Source of the DNA: CAVWZH01 sp963765285
Lineage (GTDB): Bacteria > Acidobacteriota > Terriglobia > Terriglobales > Acidobacteriaceae
Direction of reading: 5' to 3'
DNA length: 64,000 bases
Assembly: GCA_963765285.1 (NCBI GenBank)
Contig: CAVXVR010000003.1
Span: forward strand, 744,001-808,000
Shown here: positions 40,480 to 49,967 of the stretch, in pieces
Layout: every line of letters begins with the position of its first letter
Numbering within the stretch: the stretch's first letter is position 1
Made by a program: the position numbers and the translations under genes
The notes under the pieces: generated by a model
The model's input: the letters and a program-made list of their open reading frames with translations, nothing else
What the model was told of the DNA's origin: nothing
The model's database searches: none

Positions 40480-41214
40480 TTAGGTCTTTAGTCCGGTGGA
40501 GTCTAACATTTTATCTACTGCTTCGGTCACTTGCTGCACGCCCGCGAGGTAACGGCCAAACACATCGTTTACGTCAAACTTGCCGCGCTCAGCCTTGCCC
40601 TCCCGAATTTCAAGCACCTGGAAGAATGGCGAGAAATCGAGCGAAAGCCGCGTCGCAAGGGCCTGGATGGCTTCACGCTTGGATTTGGCGGCGGGTTCAC
40701 CCAGCGCGATCAGCGTATGGCGAAACAGAGTCGCAAGAGCGGGCAACGAGCCCAGAAGCAGGTCCCAAAGATGGCGCGGTCGGCTGGCTTCAAGCAGAAA
40801 ACGCTCCCGCAGCAGGATTAGTTTTTCACGCAGCTCGTATTCCAGTTGAGCGCGATGCAGATGCATGGGAATTTGCAGGTCCGCCAGGGGGTCGTCGCCG
40901 AAGAGCACGCGGTGACGATGCTGCATATCGAGCATCTCGATGGAGAAGACGTCGGCCGAGCGCTGCAGTTCCTGCCGCGTCAGGACCAGGGGCGGATGAT
41001 GCTTCTGCGCCACCCATTTTTCGACGACTGGCGCAATTGTCAGCAAGGCCTTGAAGGAAGTCTCCCCGAGAGTCACCAGGAGGTTCACGTTGGAAAAGTC
41101 AGGGTGAAATTCTCCGCTGGCCGCCGATCCATACAGGACCACGCTCTTCAAATTTTCTCCCGCTGCCTGACGCAAGCGGTCGATGAAATCGTTGATCTGT
41201 TTTTCAGGCACCAT
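40480..41214 (-). CDS. nucleotidyltransferase-fold protein with altered metal motif
   Basis: 244 aa. LKSVVLYGSAASGEFHPDFS carries the Gly-Ser of the pol-beta nucleotidyltransferase fold, but the following DxD, which binds the metals, reads NVN (FSNVNLLVTL). Catalysis is therefore doubtful, and the fold may serve for binding only. A helical C-terminal region (LREKLILLRERFLLEASRPR, HLWDLLLGSLPALATLFRHT) resembles a HEPN-like or helical-bundle partner domain. It lies between the TPM gene (12 bp upstream) and lemA (44 bp downstream), so it belongs to that operon. Confidence 0.75.
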   Translation of the reverse strand: MVPEKQINDFIDRLRQAAGENLKSVVLYGSAASGEFHPDFSNVNLLVTLGETSFKALLTIAPVVEKWVAQKHHPPLVLTRQELQRSADVFSIEMLDMQHRHRVLFGDDPLADLQIPMHLHRAQLEYELREKLILLRERFLLEASRPRHLWDLLLGSLPALATLFRHTLIALGEPAAKSKREAIQALATRLSLDFSPFFQVLEIREGKAERGKFDVNDVFGRYLAGVQQVTEAVDKMLDSTGLKT

Positions 41215-41226
41215 AGTTTCCTCGCC

Positions 41227-42009
41227 TTACCAGCTTCCGCTGGCGCCTCCACCCCCGGAACTTCCTCCACCAAACCCGCCAAAACCGCCACCCCCGCCGC
41301 CGAAACCTCCACCACCGCCCCATCCACCGCCGTCGCCGCCTCGCCCGCCACCACCTAAGCTCCCCAACAACATTCCAAACAAAATCGCGCGTCCAAAAGG
41401 CGTAATCAGCGCAATGAAAAGAATAACCAGTAGAAAAATGATTCCGCCTAACGAAGGGCCGGAATTTCTCCGCGGCGTCGGAGGCGGCGCTGGAGCCGTG
41501 GCGTTGGTCAACTCCACTCCGGAATCCTGGGCAATCACGGCGGCAACCCGGGAGGTGATCAGAAGCGCGGCGGCACTATAGTTGCCGTCGCGCAAGTACG
41601 GAACCGCCTCGCGGCCGAAGCCGCCCACTTTGCCGTCGGGCAGAATGGGCTCAAGGCCGTATCCGACTTCCACGCGATAACGGCGGTCCTGCACCGCCAG
41701 CAAAATGAGCACGCCACGGTTCGACGACTTGGGGCCGATGCCCCACGCCTTGTATAAATCCACGGCGTAGCCTTCGACGTCGGCCCCGTCAAGCGAATTG
41801 ATGGTCACTACTGCGATCTGGGCGTGGGCCTTCTGGTCGACCTGCCGGCAGATGTCATCGAGCTGGGCAACAGTGTCGGCATTGAGGACGTGTGCAAAGT
41901 CGTTGACATAATCGGTCGGGCGCAGCTGGGAAATTGGCTCCGCCGCGAGAAGGAGCGCGAGCCCCGTCACCAAGGCTGTGACTAAGCAGACTTTTGCCAC
42001 CGATTTCAT
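41227..42009 (-). CDS. exported TPM-domain membrane protein
   Basis: 260 aa. Signal peptide (ACLVTALVTGLALLLA-like start), then the TPM domain at about 30-160: YVNDFAHVLNADTVAQLDDI, QIAVVTINSLDGADVEGYA, YKAWGIGPKSSNRGVLILLA and VEVGYGLEPILPDGKVGGFG. A transmembrane helix (IIFLLVILFIALITPFGRA) and a Gly-rich tail that ends in GGGASGSW follow, typical for YgcG-type proteins. TPM domains act as acid phosphatases in plants and as Psb27-like helpers; here the role is probably in envelope upkeep with LemA. First gene of the operon. Confidence 0.9.
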   Translation of the reverse strand: MKSVAKVCLVTALVTGLALLLAAEPISQLRPTDYVNDFAHVLNADTVAQLDDICRQVDQKAHAQIAVVTINSLDGADVEGYAVDLYKAWGIGPKSSNRGVLILLAVQDRRYRVEVGYGLEPILPDGKVGGFGREAVPYLRDGNYSAAALLITSRVAAVIAQDSGVELTNATAPAPPPTPRRNSGPSLGGIIFLLVILFIALITPFGRAILFGMLLGSLGGGGRGGDGGGWGGGGGFGGGGGGFGGFGGGSSGGGGASGSW

Positions 42010-42051
42010 TCGCAGTGATTGTATAGGAGCACAATTTGTTGAGCGAACGTT

Positions 42052-43038
42052 TCAAAACCGGCGCAGGAACTCGACCACCTGACGCTCAGCCCAGTGTCCG
42101 TCATATCCATCACGCTCGGCGAGAAACGAGCAGTGGCCGCCGTCCTCAGTTTCAACGAAAGTAATATCGGGGTTGGTGTGGATTTTATGCCGGGTCTCTT
42201 GAGTAATTCGGATAAACGGGTCGTTGGCTGCGTGCAGGATGAATGTGGGCACAGCGATGCGGTCTACGACCTCGGCGGCCGCCGCTCGCGCGTAGTAATC
42301 AGAAGCGCCGTCGAACCCACAGTAGAAAGCGGTAACCTTGTCATCGAAATCGCGCAGCGTAGTTACGCCGTGAAGACGTGAAAGATCGAACATGCCCGGG
42401 AACAAGCGCGCCTTGGTGCGAAGGCGGCGGCGCAGCTTCCAGAGAAAATAGATCTCGTAAAGACGATTACTTCTGTCGTGCAACGCGTCGGCGGAGACCG
42501 CGAGATCGAGCGCGGGGCAAACCGCGGCCACTGCGCGGAACTGAACCGGACCTCTCCTCCCCCATTCCCCCGCCGTCTTAAGCACGAGATTGCCGCCCAT
42601 GGAAAATCCCGCAAGAGCGAAGCGCGAGATCTGGTCTTGCTCGATCAAGTTGTGGGCTACGGCGGCTACGTCGGGCGAGCGTCCGGAGTGGTAAAGCGTG
42701 GGAGAGGAAGCCTCCGTGCCACCGCAGTTGCGCTGGTTCATGCGCACCACGTTCATGCCCGCAGCCAGGCCCTTCGCGGCGATGCCCAACATGTACTGCG
42801 AGTCGCTGGAGCCTTCGAGGCCGTGCACAACAATTACCGTCAAAGCGTTACGCCGGTCGGGCTGCCAATGGCAGTGGCAAAGGACGTGGACTCCCGGCTC
42901 GACTTCAACCATCCGCCTTTCAGCTTCAGAAAGGAAAATCCGCCGGGGCAGAAAAAAACTGGCCAGAGTCTGCAAATGGCCTCCGCGCAGGCCGGCTCGA
43001 GCGCGAAATGGTTGCGGCTGAATTTGCGTAGAGTCCAC
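42052..43038 (-). CDS. YheT-family alpha/beta hydrolase
   Basis: 328 aa. Opening RAGLRGGHLQTLASFFLPRR is typical for YheT/ABHD1-3. The nucleophile elbow is ALAGFSMGGNLVLK (Ser), the acid is in LHAANDPFIRI (Asp) and the histidine in TEDGGHCSFLAE. HGLEGSSDSQYMLG forms the oxyanion region. The family hydrolyses esters or lipids; the substrate is unknown. The gene is divergent from the FmdB gene; only 56 bp separate their starts. Confidence 0.9.
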   Translation of the reverse strand: MDSTQIQPQPFRARAGLRGGHLQTLASFFLPRRIFLSEAERRMVEVEPGVHVLCHCHWQPDRRNALTVIVVHGLEGSSDSQYMLGIAAKGLAAGMNVVRMNQRNCGGTEASSPTLYHSGRSPDVAAVAHNLIEQDQISRFALAGFSMGGNLVLKTAGEWGRRGPVQFRAVAAVCPALDLAVSADALHDRSNRLYEIYFLWKLRRRLRTKARLFPGMFDLSRLHGVTTLRDFDDKVTAFYCGFDGASDYYARAAAAEVVDRIAVPTFILHAANDPFIRITQETRHKIHTNPDITFVETEDGGHCSFLAERDGYDGHWAERQVVEFLRRF

Positions 43039-43094
43039 AATTGATTTTAAATGGGAGATGGTGGCAGCGCCGCTGGTGGAAGGAATTAAACTTA

Positions 43095-43328
43095 ATGCCT
43101 ATCTTTGAGTACGCCTGCAAAGAGTGCGATCATGAGTTTGAGGCTTTGGTCTTCGGCAGCGACAAAGCTGAATGCCCCAAGTGCCACAGCAAGAAACTTA
43201 CTCCGCAGCTTTCCGTGTTCGCGGTGTCGAGCAAAGGCGCGTCGTCGTCAGCTGCCCCCTCCGGGGCATGCGGCTCTTGCGGTGATCCGCGCGGGCCGGG
43301 TAGTTGCTCGTTGCCGGACATGGATTGA
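43095..43328 (+). CDS. FmdB-type zinc-ribbon protein
   Basis: 77 aa. MPIFEYACKECDHEFEALVF followed by AECPKCHSKKLTPQLSVFAV gives the CxxC...CxxC ribbon of the FmdB family of putative regulators. The tail is Ser/Ala/Gly-rich with CGSCGDPRGPGSC, a second cysteine set. ATG 43095 was taken instead of an upstream frame start at 43041. Role unknown. Confidence 0.87.
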   Translation: MPIFEYACKECDHEFEALVFGSDKAECPKCHSKKLTPQLSVFAVSSKGASSSAAPSGACGSCGDPRGPGSCSLPDMD

Positions 43329-43485
43329 GGTAGTTTCCCGGTAACCGCGATCCTCAAGTAACCCTCCTGCAATCAGCCGCTTCGCATGTGACTTGAGGCA
43401 CCGCCCTCAGGTCACGAGCGTAAGTTTTCTTCTCGCCCCGCTTGCCCTAACATCCGGAAAGTTCGGCTCCACCAAGGAGGGCCAG

Positions 43486-43812
43486 ATGGATCGTCGGCGC
43501 TGTCCGCGGGTCACGGCAATCTTGCCGGTTCACGTGTGGGGTCTGGACGCCTACTCGCTGCCGTTCGCGCAGTCGGCGACGGTTACAGACATTAGCAGTT
43601 GCGGCGCGGTGATCCAGGGGATGCTGCGACGGCTGCGGCCCGGTGCCGTGCTCGAAGTCCAGCTCGGCGATACCCGCGCGGAGTTCCGCGTGGTTTGGAC
43701 CGGGAAGCCGGGTACGATCAACGAGGGAGCTGTTGGCCTGGAAAATGTAGCCGTCGAGGCGCCCCTTTGGGATTTGGACTTTTCTCGCTGTCAGTTGGTA
43801 GCTCAGGGATAG
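43486..43812 (+). CDS. PilZ-domain protein
   Basis: 108 aa. RRRCPRVTAILPVHVWGLD has the arginine-rich start and TVTDISSCGAVIQG the D/NxSxxG motif that together bind cyclic di-GMP in PilZ domains. The ending EFRVVWTGKPGTINEGAVGLE is usual for the barrel. AAGGAGG 5 nt before ATG 43486 fixes the start. A single-domain adaptor that may report c-di-GMP to motility or envelope systems. Confidence 0.85.
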   Translation: MDRRRCPRVTAILPVHVWGLDAYSLPFAQSATVTDISSCGAVIQGMLRRLRPGAVLEVQLGDTRAEFRVVWTGKPGTINEGAVGLENVAVEAPLWDLDFSRCQLVAQG

Positions 43813-44008
43813 GACCGCGGTCCCGCCGTATAAGTTCTAGGTTTCGATCTTCTGTGCGACGACCTTCTTCGCGACCTCCCAAATTTCTTTGCACGGAGAT
43901 TGCACACAGTACGCAGAGAAAACTGAGCACGCAATTCTGCCCTTTGCAGACCGCTACTGCTTCCACTATCCTGCCCCTCGGACAATCCAGCACCCAAAGG
44001 AACGAATC

Positions 44009-46060
44009 GTGCGGACTGCTTTTGTTGCGATGGCGTTGTGTGTTCTCGTAGCGTCTTCAGGAAGAGCCCAGATGGAGCAAGGTCCCAGCCCGGTGCCCAG
44101 CCTCATGCCCCTGCCCACCCAGCTTCAGATGGGTAGTGGGCAGCTTCTAATCGACAAGTCGTTCACCGTCGCGATCACGGGCCACAAGGAATCTCGGCTT
44201 CAGCGAGCCGTCGAGATTTTTCTGGCCGATCTGCGCCGGCAGACGGGCATGACGCCGATCGACTTGAAGCTGGTCGACTCTCCCACGGCGAATCTCATCA
44301 TTCGGAGTGACGCTGGAAGCAACAAAGTGCAGGAATTGGGCGAGGATGAATCGTATCAGCTCGTGATCAATAGCGCCGGAGCCAGGCTGAATGCCCCGAC
44401 CACACTCGGTGCTATGCGAGGATTACAAACCTTCCGTCAACTTGTGCAGACCAGCAGCGCTGGTTTTACCGTTCCTGCTGTGATGATTAACGACCGGCCG
44501 CGTTTCGCCTGGCGCGGCCTGATGATCGACGTGAGCCGTCACTTTATTCCGCTCGAAGTGGTCAAGCGCAATCTCGACGGCATGGCTGCGGTGAAGCTCA
44601 ACGTCTTTCACTGGCATCTTTCCGACAATCAAGGGTTCCGCATTGAGAGCAAGAAATTTCCCAAGCTGCAAGAACTTGGCTCCGATGGCCTGTATTACAC
44701 GCAGGATGAAGTCCGCGAAGTAATCGCTTATGCGCGCGAGCGCGGCATCCGGGTTGTGCCTGAGTTCGATATGCCCGGGCACAGTACGGCATGGTTCGTG
44801 GGCTATCCCGAACTCGCCAGTGGGCCCGGGCCGTATCAAATCGAGCGCAAGTGGGGAGTTTTCGATCCGGCGATGGACCCCACACAGGAACGGACTTACA
44901 AATTTCTCAACGTATTCATCGGAGAAATGACGGCGTTGTTCCCCGATCAGTTCTTCCACATCGGTGGGGATGAGGTAAACGGCAAGCAATGGGATGCGAA
45001 TCCCAAGATTCACCAATTCATGCACGCCCACGGCCTGAAGAATAATCAGGACCTGCAGGCTTACTTCAACAGGCGGGTGCAGGAAATCGTCAGCAAACAC
45101 GGAAAGACCATGCTGGGGTGGGATGAGATTTTGCGTCCCGACTTGCCGAAAAGCATCGTGATCCAATCCTGGCGCGGGCCGGACTCTCTGGCGCAGGCGG
45201 CGAAACAAGGCTACCGTGGCTTGCTCTCGTACGGGTATTATCTCGACCTGATGTGGCCGGCTTCGCAGCACTACGCGGTCGATCCGCTCAGCAGCGCCGC
45301 AGGCCTGACCGCCGAACAACAGCAACAGATTCTGGGCGGCGAAGCCTGCATGTGGACGGAATACGCGTCGCCGGAAAACATAGACGCGCGCATCTGGCCG
45401 CGACTAGCTCCGATTGCGGAACGGCTGTGGTCGCCGCCGGACACGCGCGATGCTAATTCGATGTATGAACGCATGACCCAGGTGAACCCGCGGCTGGGCT
45501 GGCTCGGCTTGACCCACAACTCGGCCTATGTACCGATGCTGCAGCGCATCGCCGGAGCAGATGACGTTTCCGCGCTCAAGGTGCTCGCTGACGTGGTTGA
45601 ACCGGTCAAGAACTACTCGCGGGAAGAGCTTGCCACGGAGCCCGCCACCAGCGCTACGCCCCTCAATCGACTGGTGGATGCGGCGCGTCCGGAAAGCGAG
45701 ACAGCAAGACAGTTTGCTGAACTCGTCGATGCGCTCGTGGCGGGGAAGCCTACGCTCGAAACGGAGGGGCATATCAAAGCTCTCCTGGTTCGTTGGCGCG
45801 ACAATGGTCCGAAGTTGCAGCCTCAGATTGACAGTTCTTTCCTGTTGAAGGAGGACGCGACGATTTCGAAAAATCTGTCGGCGTTGGGAGCAACTGGCCT
45901 GGCTGCGCTCGACTATCTCGATCGCGGGGAGCGTCCGCCGGCGGCTTGGGTAGCAGATCAACTTGCGATGATCGAGCAAGCCAGGAAGCCCCAGGCCCTA
46001 TTATTGTTGGCTGTGGCGCCCGCTGTCGAGAAACTGGTTCGGGCCAGCGCTGGGCAGTAA
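44009..46060 (+). CDS. exported beta-N-acetylhexosaminidase (GH20)
   Basis: 683 aa from GTG 44009, preceded by AAAGGAA and followed by a signal peptide (AFVAMALCVLVASSGRA); a frame from 43889 lacks both. The GH20b domain (residues 30-160) leads to the catalytic barrel with the Asp-Glu pair D321-E322 in FHIGGDEVNGKQW. Other marks are AWRGLMIDVSRHFIP, NVFHWHLSDNQGFRIESKKF and GGEACMWTEY. It releases terminal GlcNAc or GalNAc from chitin, glycans or wall fragments by substrate-assisted catalysis. First of a run of sugar genes. Confidence 0.93.
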   Translation: MRTAFVAMALCVLVASSGRAQMEQGPSPVPSLMPLPTQLQMGSGQLLIDKSFTVAITGHKESRLQRAVEIFLADLRRQTGMTPIDLKLVDSPTANLIIRSDAGSNKVQELGEDESYQLVINSAGARLNAPTTLGAMRGLQTFRQLVQTSSAGFTVPAVMINDRPRFAWRGLMIDVSRHFIPLEVVKRNLDGMAAVKLNVFHWHLSDNQGFRIESKKFPKLQELGSDGLYYTQDEVREVIAYARERGIRVVPEFDMPGHSTAWFVGYPELASGPGPYQIERKWGVFDPAMDPTQERTYKFLNVFIGEMTALFPDQFFHIGGDEVNGKQWDANPKIHQFMHAHGLKNNQDLQAYFNRRVQEIVSKHGKTMLGWDEILRPDLPKSIVIQSWRGPDSLAQAAKQGYRGLLSYGYYLDLMWPASQHYAVDPLSSAAGLTAEQQQQILGGEACMWTEYASPENIDARIWPRLAPIAERLWSPPDTRDANSMYERMTQVNPRLGWLGLTHNSAYVPMLQRIAGADDVSALKVLADVVEPVKNYSREELATEPATSATPLNRLVDAARPESETARQFAELVDALVAGKPTLETEGHIKALLVRWRDNGPKLQPQIDSSFLLKEDATISKNLSALGATGLAALDYLDRGERPPAAWVADQLAMIEQARKPQALLLLAVAPAVEKLVRASAGQ

Positions 46061-46073
46061 CCAGAGTTTCTCG

Positions 46074-46982
46074 TTACGCCACCAAAGTCCGTAACTGGTT
46101 CAAGAGCGCGGCATCAGCCGCTGGGGTCCCTCCGGCTTGGCTGGCGACCCATGCGCCAAGGCGATTGGCAGTTTCGTTCATTACAGCCAGGGGTGTGTGG
46201 CGGAGATAGCAGCATACTAGTCCCGCGGTGAAGGCATCGCCCGCTCCAACCGTGTCTTTGACTTCCACTTTAAATCCCGGATGTTCGTGATGGCTGTTCT
46301 CCGCAACCAGCAGGCTGCCATTGGAACCGCGCGTCACTGACACCAGTTTCAACTCGTAGTCGCTTCGCAGCCGCTCGGCAGCCGATCGCACATCGTCGTA
46401 AGGAAGGCCCAGCAGGTGCATTACTCGCGGCAATTCCTCGTGATTCAACTTAACTACTTCGGTGCAATGTAGGGATTCGACCACAACCTCGCGCGAGTAG
46501 AAAGCCTGCCGCAGATTCACATCGAAAACCCGCACCGTCTGCGGGCCGACGGCGTGGAGAAACGCCTGAATGGTTTGCCGCGACTCGTGTACCCGCTGGG
46601 CCAGCGAACTGAAACACACGGCGTCCGCCGTGCGTGCGAGGGTTTGCCACGCGGGCGTCCATTCCAGGTAGTCCCAGGCAACCCCCTGGATGATTTCGAA
46701 TTGAGGCTGGCCGTCAGGGTCCACTTGCACGTTTACTGTGCCCGTGGGATGTGACGGATCGATCTGCATGTAAGACACGTCGAGGCCGAGATTCTGCAGG
46801 TCTCTTTTCGCTTCCCGGCCCAGGACATCATTTCCCACGCGGCTTCCTACTACGGCGTGTTCGCCGAGCAGGCTGGAAATGTAAGCGAAGTTGGTGGGTG
46901 CGCCACCCAATTGCGTGTGGCCGGGGAACAAGTCCCACAGCACCTCGCCGAGTCCGACAATGATGGGTTGCTCCGCAGCCAT
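46074..46982 (-). CDS. PfkB-family sugar kinase (fructokinase-like)
   Basis: 302 aa. Opening IVGLGEVLWDLFPGHTQLGGAPTNFAY matches fructokinase-type PfkB enzymes. The catalytic base is in DTVGAGDAFTAGLVCCYL (Asp of GAGD). It phosphorylates a ketose or other sugar with ATP. It points at the GH20 gene and is downstream, in the same direction, of the GH130-like gene after 55 bp, so these two may form an operon for mannoside or fructoside use. Confidence 0.88.
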   Translation of the reverse strand: MAAEQPIIVGLGEVLWDLFPGHTQLGGAPTNFAYISSLLGEHAVVGSRVGNDVLGREAKRDLQNLGLDVSYMQIDPSHPTGTVNVQVDPDGQPQFEIIQGVAWDYLEWTPAWQTLARTADAVCFSSLAQRVHESRQTIQAFLHAVGPQTVRVFDVNLRQAFYSREVVVESLHCTEVVKLNHEELPRVMHLLGLPYDDVRSAAERLRSDYELKLVSVTRGSNGSLLVAENSHHEHPGFKVEVKDTVGAGDAFTAGLVCCYLRHTPLAVMNETANRLGAWVASQAGGTPAADAALLNQLRTLVA

Positions 46983-47037
46983 GAGGGATCGCCCTGAAAC
47001 GCGGACGACATTAGAACACAGAATGGGTCAATCAGGG

Positions 47038-48027
47038 CTAAGGGGCGAACATGGCCTCGGCTACACCGACATACTTGTCGGCCCCACCATAGTAGAAGAG
47101 ATAGCTTTTTCCTTTACGCACCATGCCTTCAACAAAGACCACGTTGGGGACCTGTCCGGTTTTCTCCCAGTCTTTTTCAGGAGCAAAGATCGGAGTCGCA
47201 CTCCGCGAAAGGACTTTGTGCGGATCTTTGCGGTCGAACACGGCCACGGCTGTCCGGTAGATCAACTTGTCGTCAGCGGCGTTGTAAACCAGGACGATGC
47301 CGTCGCCAGTGAGAATGGGCGCCGGACCGGGCTCGACCACGCGGGAATCGAATTGCCCCGGCCGACTTGGCAGAACCGGCGCATCCGTGGCGTCCGTCCA
47401 GTGAATAAGATCTGGGGAGGAAGCCAGGCCCATCTCATCAGTTTTGTCGGCACCCGTGCCCAGGTAGTACATCCAATATTTGCCGCCGATTTTTTCGGGC
47501 ACGATGGCGCCGGATTTCGTCCACTGCACGTTCCAGCGTCCTTTGTAGGCAGGCAGAATCACGCCGTGGCGTTCCCAGTGAATGAGATCCTTTGACGTGG
47601 CCAGGCAAAGCTGGGCGTCCTTTTTGTTGTAGCCGGTGTAGGTTAGGTAGTACGTATCGCCAAATTTCACCAGACGCGGATCTTCGACACCGCCGTCTTT
47701 TTCGTAGTCTGTCTCAGGCGAGAGCACAGGTTCGGGGCGCCGGGCGAAGTGAATTCCGTCGTCGCTCTCGGCGTAACCCAGGCGGGAAGTGCCTTGCCGG
47801 TCCTGGGCACGGTAAAGCATAACGAACTTGCCCTTGTGCAGCACAACGCTGGGATTGAAGGTTCCGGCAGACTCCCAACTGTCGCCACGTGGGGAAATGA
47901 TCGGATTGTCTGACAAGCGATGCCAGTTGGCGAACGGAACCTTTTCGCCGGCGGGCAGCGCGAAGGCGGTGAACAGCAAGAAAACCGGCAACAGCCGGAT
48001 TCCGGCGCGCATTTTGCTCCAGGTCAT
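47038..48027 (-). CDS. exported GH130/GH43-like five-bladed propeller glycosidase or phosphorylase
   Basis: 329 aa. Signal peptide (IRLLPVFLLFTAFALPAGE). Blades with SWESAGTFNPSVVLHKGKFVM, GVEDPRLVKFGDTYYLTYTG, VQWTKSGAIVPEKIGGKYW and VFVEGMVRKGKSYLFYYGGA fit the GH130 family (beta-mannoside phosphorylases and hydrolases). The EDPR motif is the usual GH130 Asp site. An exported enzyme cannot rely on cytoplasmic phosphate, so hydrolysis is more likely. Subfamily is uncertain. Confidence 0.82.
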   Translation of the reverse strand: MTWSKMRAGIRLLPVFLLFTAFALPAGEKVPFANWHRLSDNPIISPRGDSWESAGTFNPSVVLHKGKFVMLYRAQDRQGTSRLGYAESDDGIHFARRPEPVLSPETDYEKDGGVEDPRLVKFGDTYYLTYTGYNKKDAQLCLATSKDLIHWERHGVILPAYKGRWNVQWTKSGAIVPEKIGGKYWMYYLGTGADKTDEMGLASSPDLIHWTDATDAPVLPSRPGQFDSRVVEPGPAPILTGDGIVLVYNAADDKLIYRTAVAVFDRKDPHKVLSRSATPIFAPEKDWEKTGQVPNVVFVEGMVRKGKSYLFYYGGADKYVGVAEAMFAP

Positions 48028-48113
48028 ATCGCAGGAATCATAGCCGATCTGAGGATTTGGCTCGCGTCAAATGGTTGCCCGGCCGCACCTCATGAGAGAA
48101 TCATGCTCGGCTC

Positions 48114-49418
48114 GTGGAGATGCGCACGCCTATGCTGAAAAAAAACGCCGTATCGACCCTTCTGGTTCTGAGTCTGAGCGTTGTGCCCCTTGCCTTTCCG
48201 CAGCAGAAGCCGGCCGATGCCGAAGGCCACCAGTGGTGGCAGCACGCAGTCTTCTACGAGATTTATCCCCGCAGCTTTGCCGACAGCAACAACGACGGCA
48301 TCGGCGATCTGAACGGAATCACCGCCAAAATCGGCTACCTGCATGATTTGGGCGTCGACGCCATCTGGCTGACTCCATGCTTTCCGTCTCCGCAGGTGGA
48401 CTTTGGCTACGACGTCTCAGACTACGAAAATATCGACCCCATGTACGGAACGCTGGCCGACTTCGACCGATTGGCCGGTGAAGGCAAGCAGCACGACGTC
48501 CGCATCATTATGGACTTCGTGATGAACCACACCTCAGACCGGCACGCGTGGTTCGTTGACTCGCAATCGTCACGTAACTCGGCCCATCGGGACTGGTACG
48601 TATGGCGAGACGGGAAAAATGGCGGCCCACCCAACAACTGGGAATCGCTCTTTGGGCACTCCGCCTGGACGTTCGATCCGAAAACCCAAGAGTACTATTA
48701 CCACTACTTCTACGTTCAACAGCCTGACCTCAACTGGCGTAATCCAGCAGTTGAGAAAGCGATGTTTGATGTGACCCGCTGGTGGTACCAGCGAGGCGTA
48801 GCCGGATTCCGCCTCGATGCCGTGGACACTTTGTTCGAAGACCCGGGTCTTCATGACAATCCGATTCTTCCCGGCACCAATGCGTATGGCGATCGCAATA
48901 TGGTGAACCAATACAACCTCAAGCTTCCGGAAGTACATGATGTGCTACGAAGACTGCGGAAGGTTGCGGATGAGCACGGTGCGGTGCTGATCGGCGAGAC
49001 CTACACGAATGACATCAGCGAACTCAAGGACTACTACGGTGCGCACGGTGACGAATTGCAGATGCCGATGGACATGATGTTTGCCGAGGTAAACAAGTTG
49101 TCACCGGCGGATTTCCGCCGGCAGATTGCCGCGGTGGAGAGCACCGGAGGATGGCCGGTTTACGTTCTCAGCAATCACGACAGACCGCGCTCCTACGTTC
49201 GTTACGGAGACGGGCAACACAACGATGCCATCGCCAAACTCATGGCCGGGCTGTACCTGACGCTGCGCGGCACTCCCATCATGTACTACGGCGAAGAACT
49301 GGGGATGGAGAACAATGATCCCAAGCGCAAAGAGGACGTGAAAGATCCCGATCGGCATAACTGGGTGGCCGGAAGAAAAAGGCCGCGACGGCGAGCGCAC
49401 CCCCATGCAGTGGAATGA
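48114..49418 (+). CDS. exported GH13 alpha-glucosidase/amylase, N-terminal part (frame lost at 49350)
   Basis: Signal peptide (NAVSTLLVLSLSVVPLAFP) after a start at GTG 48114 or ATG 48132. The barrel begins WWQHAVFYEIYPRSFADSNN. Catalytic residues: nucleophile Asp in GFRLDAVDTLF, acid/base Glu in VLIGETYT, transition-state Asp in VLSNHDRPRS. The oligo-1,6-glucosidase group is closest. At 49350 one extra G (CCCGATC) shifts the frame: without it the text reads KDPIGITGWPEEKGR onward, the standard GH13 sequence. Everything after about residue 412 in this frame is false. Confidence 0.9.
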   Translation: MEMRTPMLKKNAVSTLLVLSLSVVPLAFPQQKPADAEGHQWWQHAVFYEIYPRSFADSNNDGIGDLNGITAKIGYLHDLGVDAIWLTPCFPSPQVDFGYDVSDYENIDPMYGTLADFDRLAGEGKQHDVRIIMDFVMNHTSDRHAWFVDSQSSRNSAHRDWYVWRDGKNGGPPNNWESLFGHSAWTFDPKTQEYYYHYFYVQQPDLNWRNPAVEKAMFDVTRWWYQRGVAGFRLDAVDTLFEDPGLHDNPILPGTNAYGDRNMVNQYNLKLPEVHDVLRRLRKVADEHGAVLIGETYTNDISELKDYYGAHGDELQMPMDMMFAEVNKLSPADFRRQIAAVESTGGWPVYVLSNHDRPRSYVRYGDGQHNDAIAKLMAGLYLTLRGTPIMYYGEELGMENNDPKRKEDVKDPDRHNWVAGRKRPRRRAHPHAVE

Positions 49419-49837
49419 CAGTGCGAATGCGGGCTTCAGCCAGACAACGCCCTGGCTGCCGGTTCCCCCCAGCTACAAAACTCACAATGTGGCCAGCGAA
49501 CTGAACGATCCGAACTCGATTCTGAACTTCTATAAACATCTGCTGGCTTTGCGCCATGAGGATCCGGCGTTGCGCGACGGCGAATACGTGGCGTTGAATC
49601 CAGAACGATCCCAACGTGCTCTCTTATCTTCGCCGCTACAAGGGAGAAGCGGTGCTGGTGGTGCTGAATATGTCGAGCTCAGATCAGAAGGTTGGCTTCG
49701 ATTTAGCATCGCAGGGTTTTCCCAGCGGCAAGGCCGTTACATTGCTCACCACGCTGAGCTCGCGTCCCAAGGATGTTTCGCTTTCGGGGATTGCGCTTGA
49801 TCCGTTCGCGGTTTACATCGGCAAGGTCTCTAAGTGA
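49405..49837 (+). CDS. GH13 alpha-glucosidase/amylase, C-terminal part (second frameshift near 49603)
   Basis: Continues the preceding gene: ERTPMQWNDSANAGFSQTTP, then ILNFYKHLLALRHEDPALRD. Near 49603 a further extra G (CCAGAAC) shifts the frame again; without it LNPNDPNVLSYLRRYKGEAV follows directly, and the C-terminal beta domain reads VLVVLNMSSSDQKVGFDLAS and ends at 49837 (AVYIGKVSK). Correcting the two insertions gives one GH13 protein of about 574 residues. A frame running on to 49800 is spurious after 49603. Confidence 0.83.
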
Positions 49838-49967
49838 TAGAAAACACACAAATCGAAATACCGGTCGTGCAGGTAACGTTTCCCCGGTTACGCCGCGCCG
49901 AGAACGGTCCTTCCGTGACCTGTTCGCCGCCCACAGGGCCCCCTATCATGGATTGATTCAAAACGCT

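Noticed and set aside
41227..41360. GGT-rich repeats as a possible CRISPR or tandem array
   Set aside because: They are codons of the Gly-rich tail of the TPM protein; no spacer-repeat regularity.
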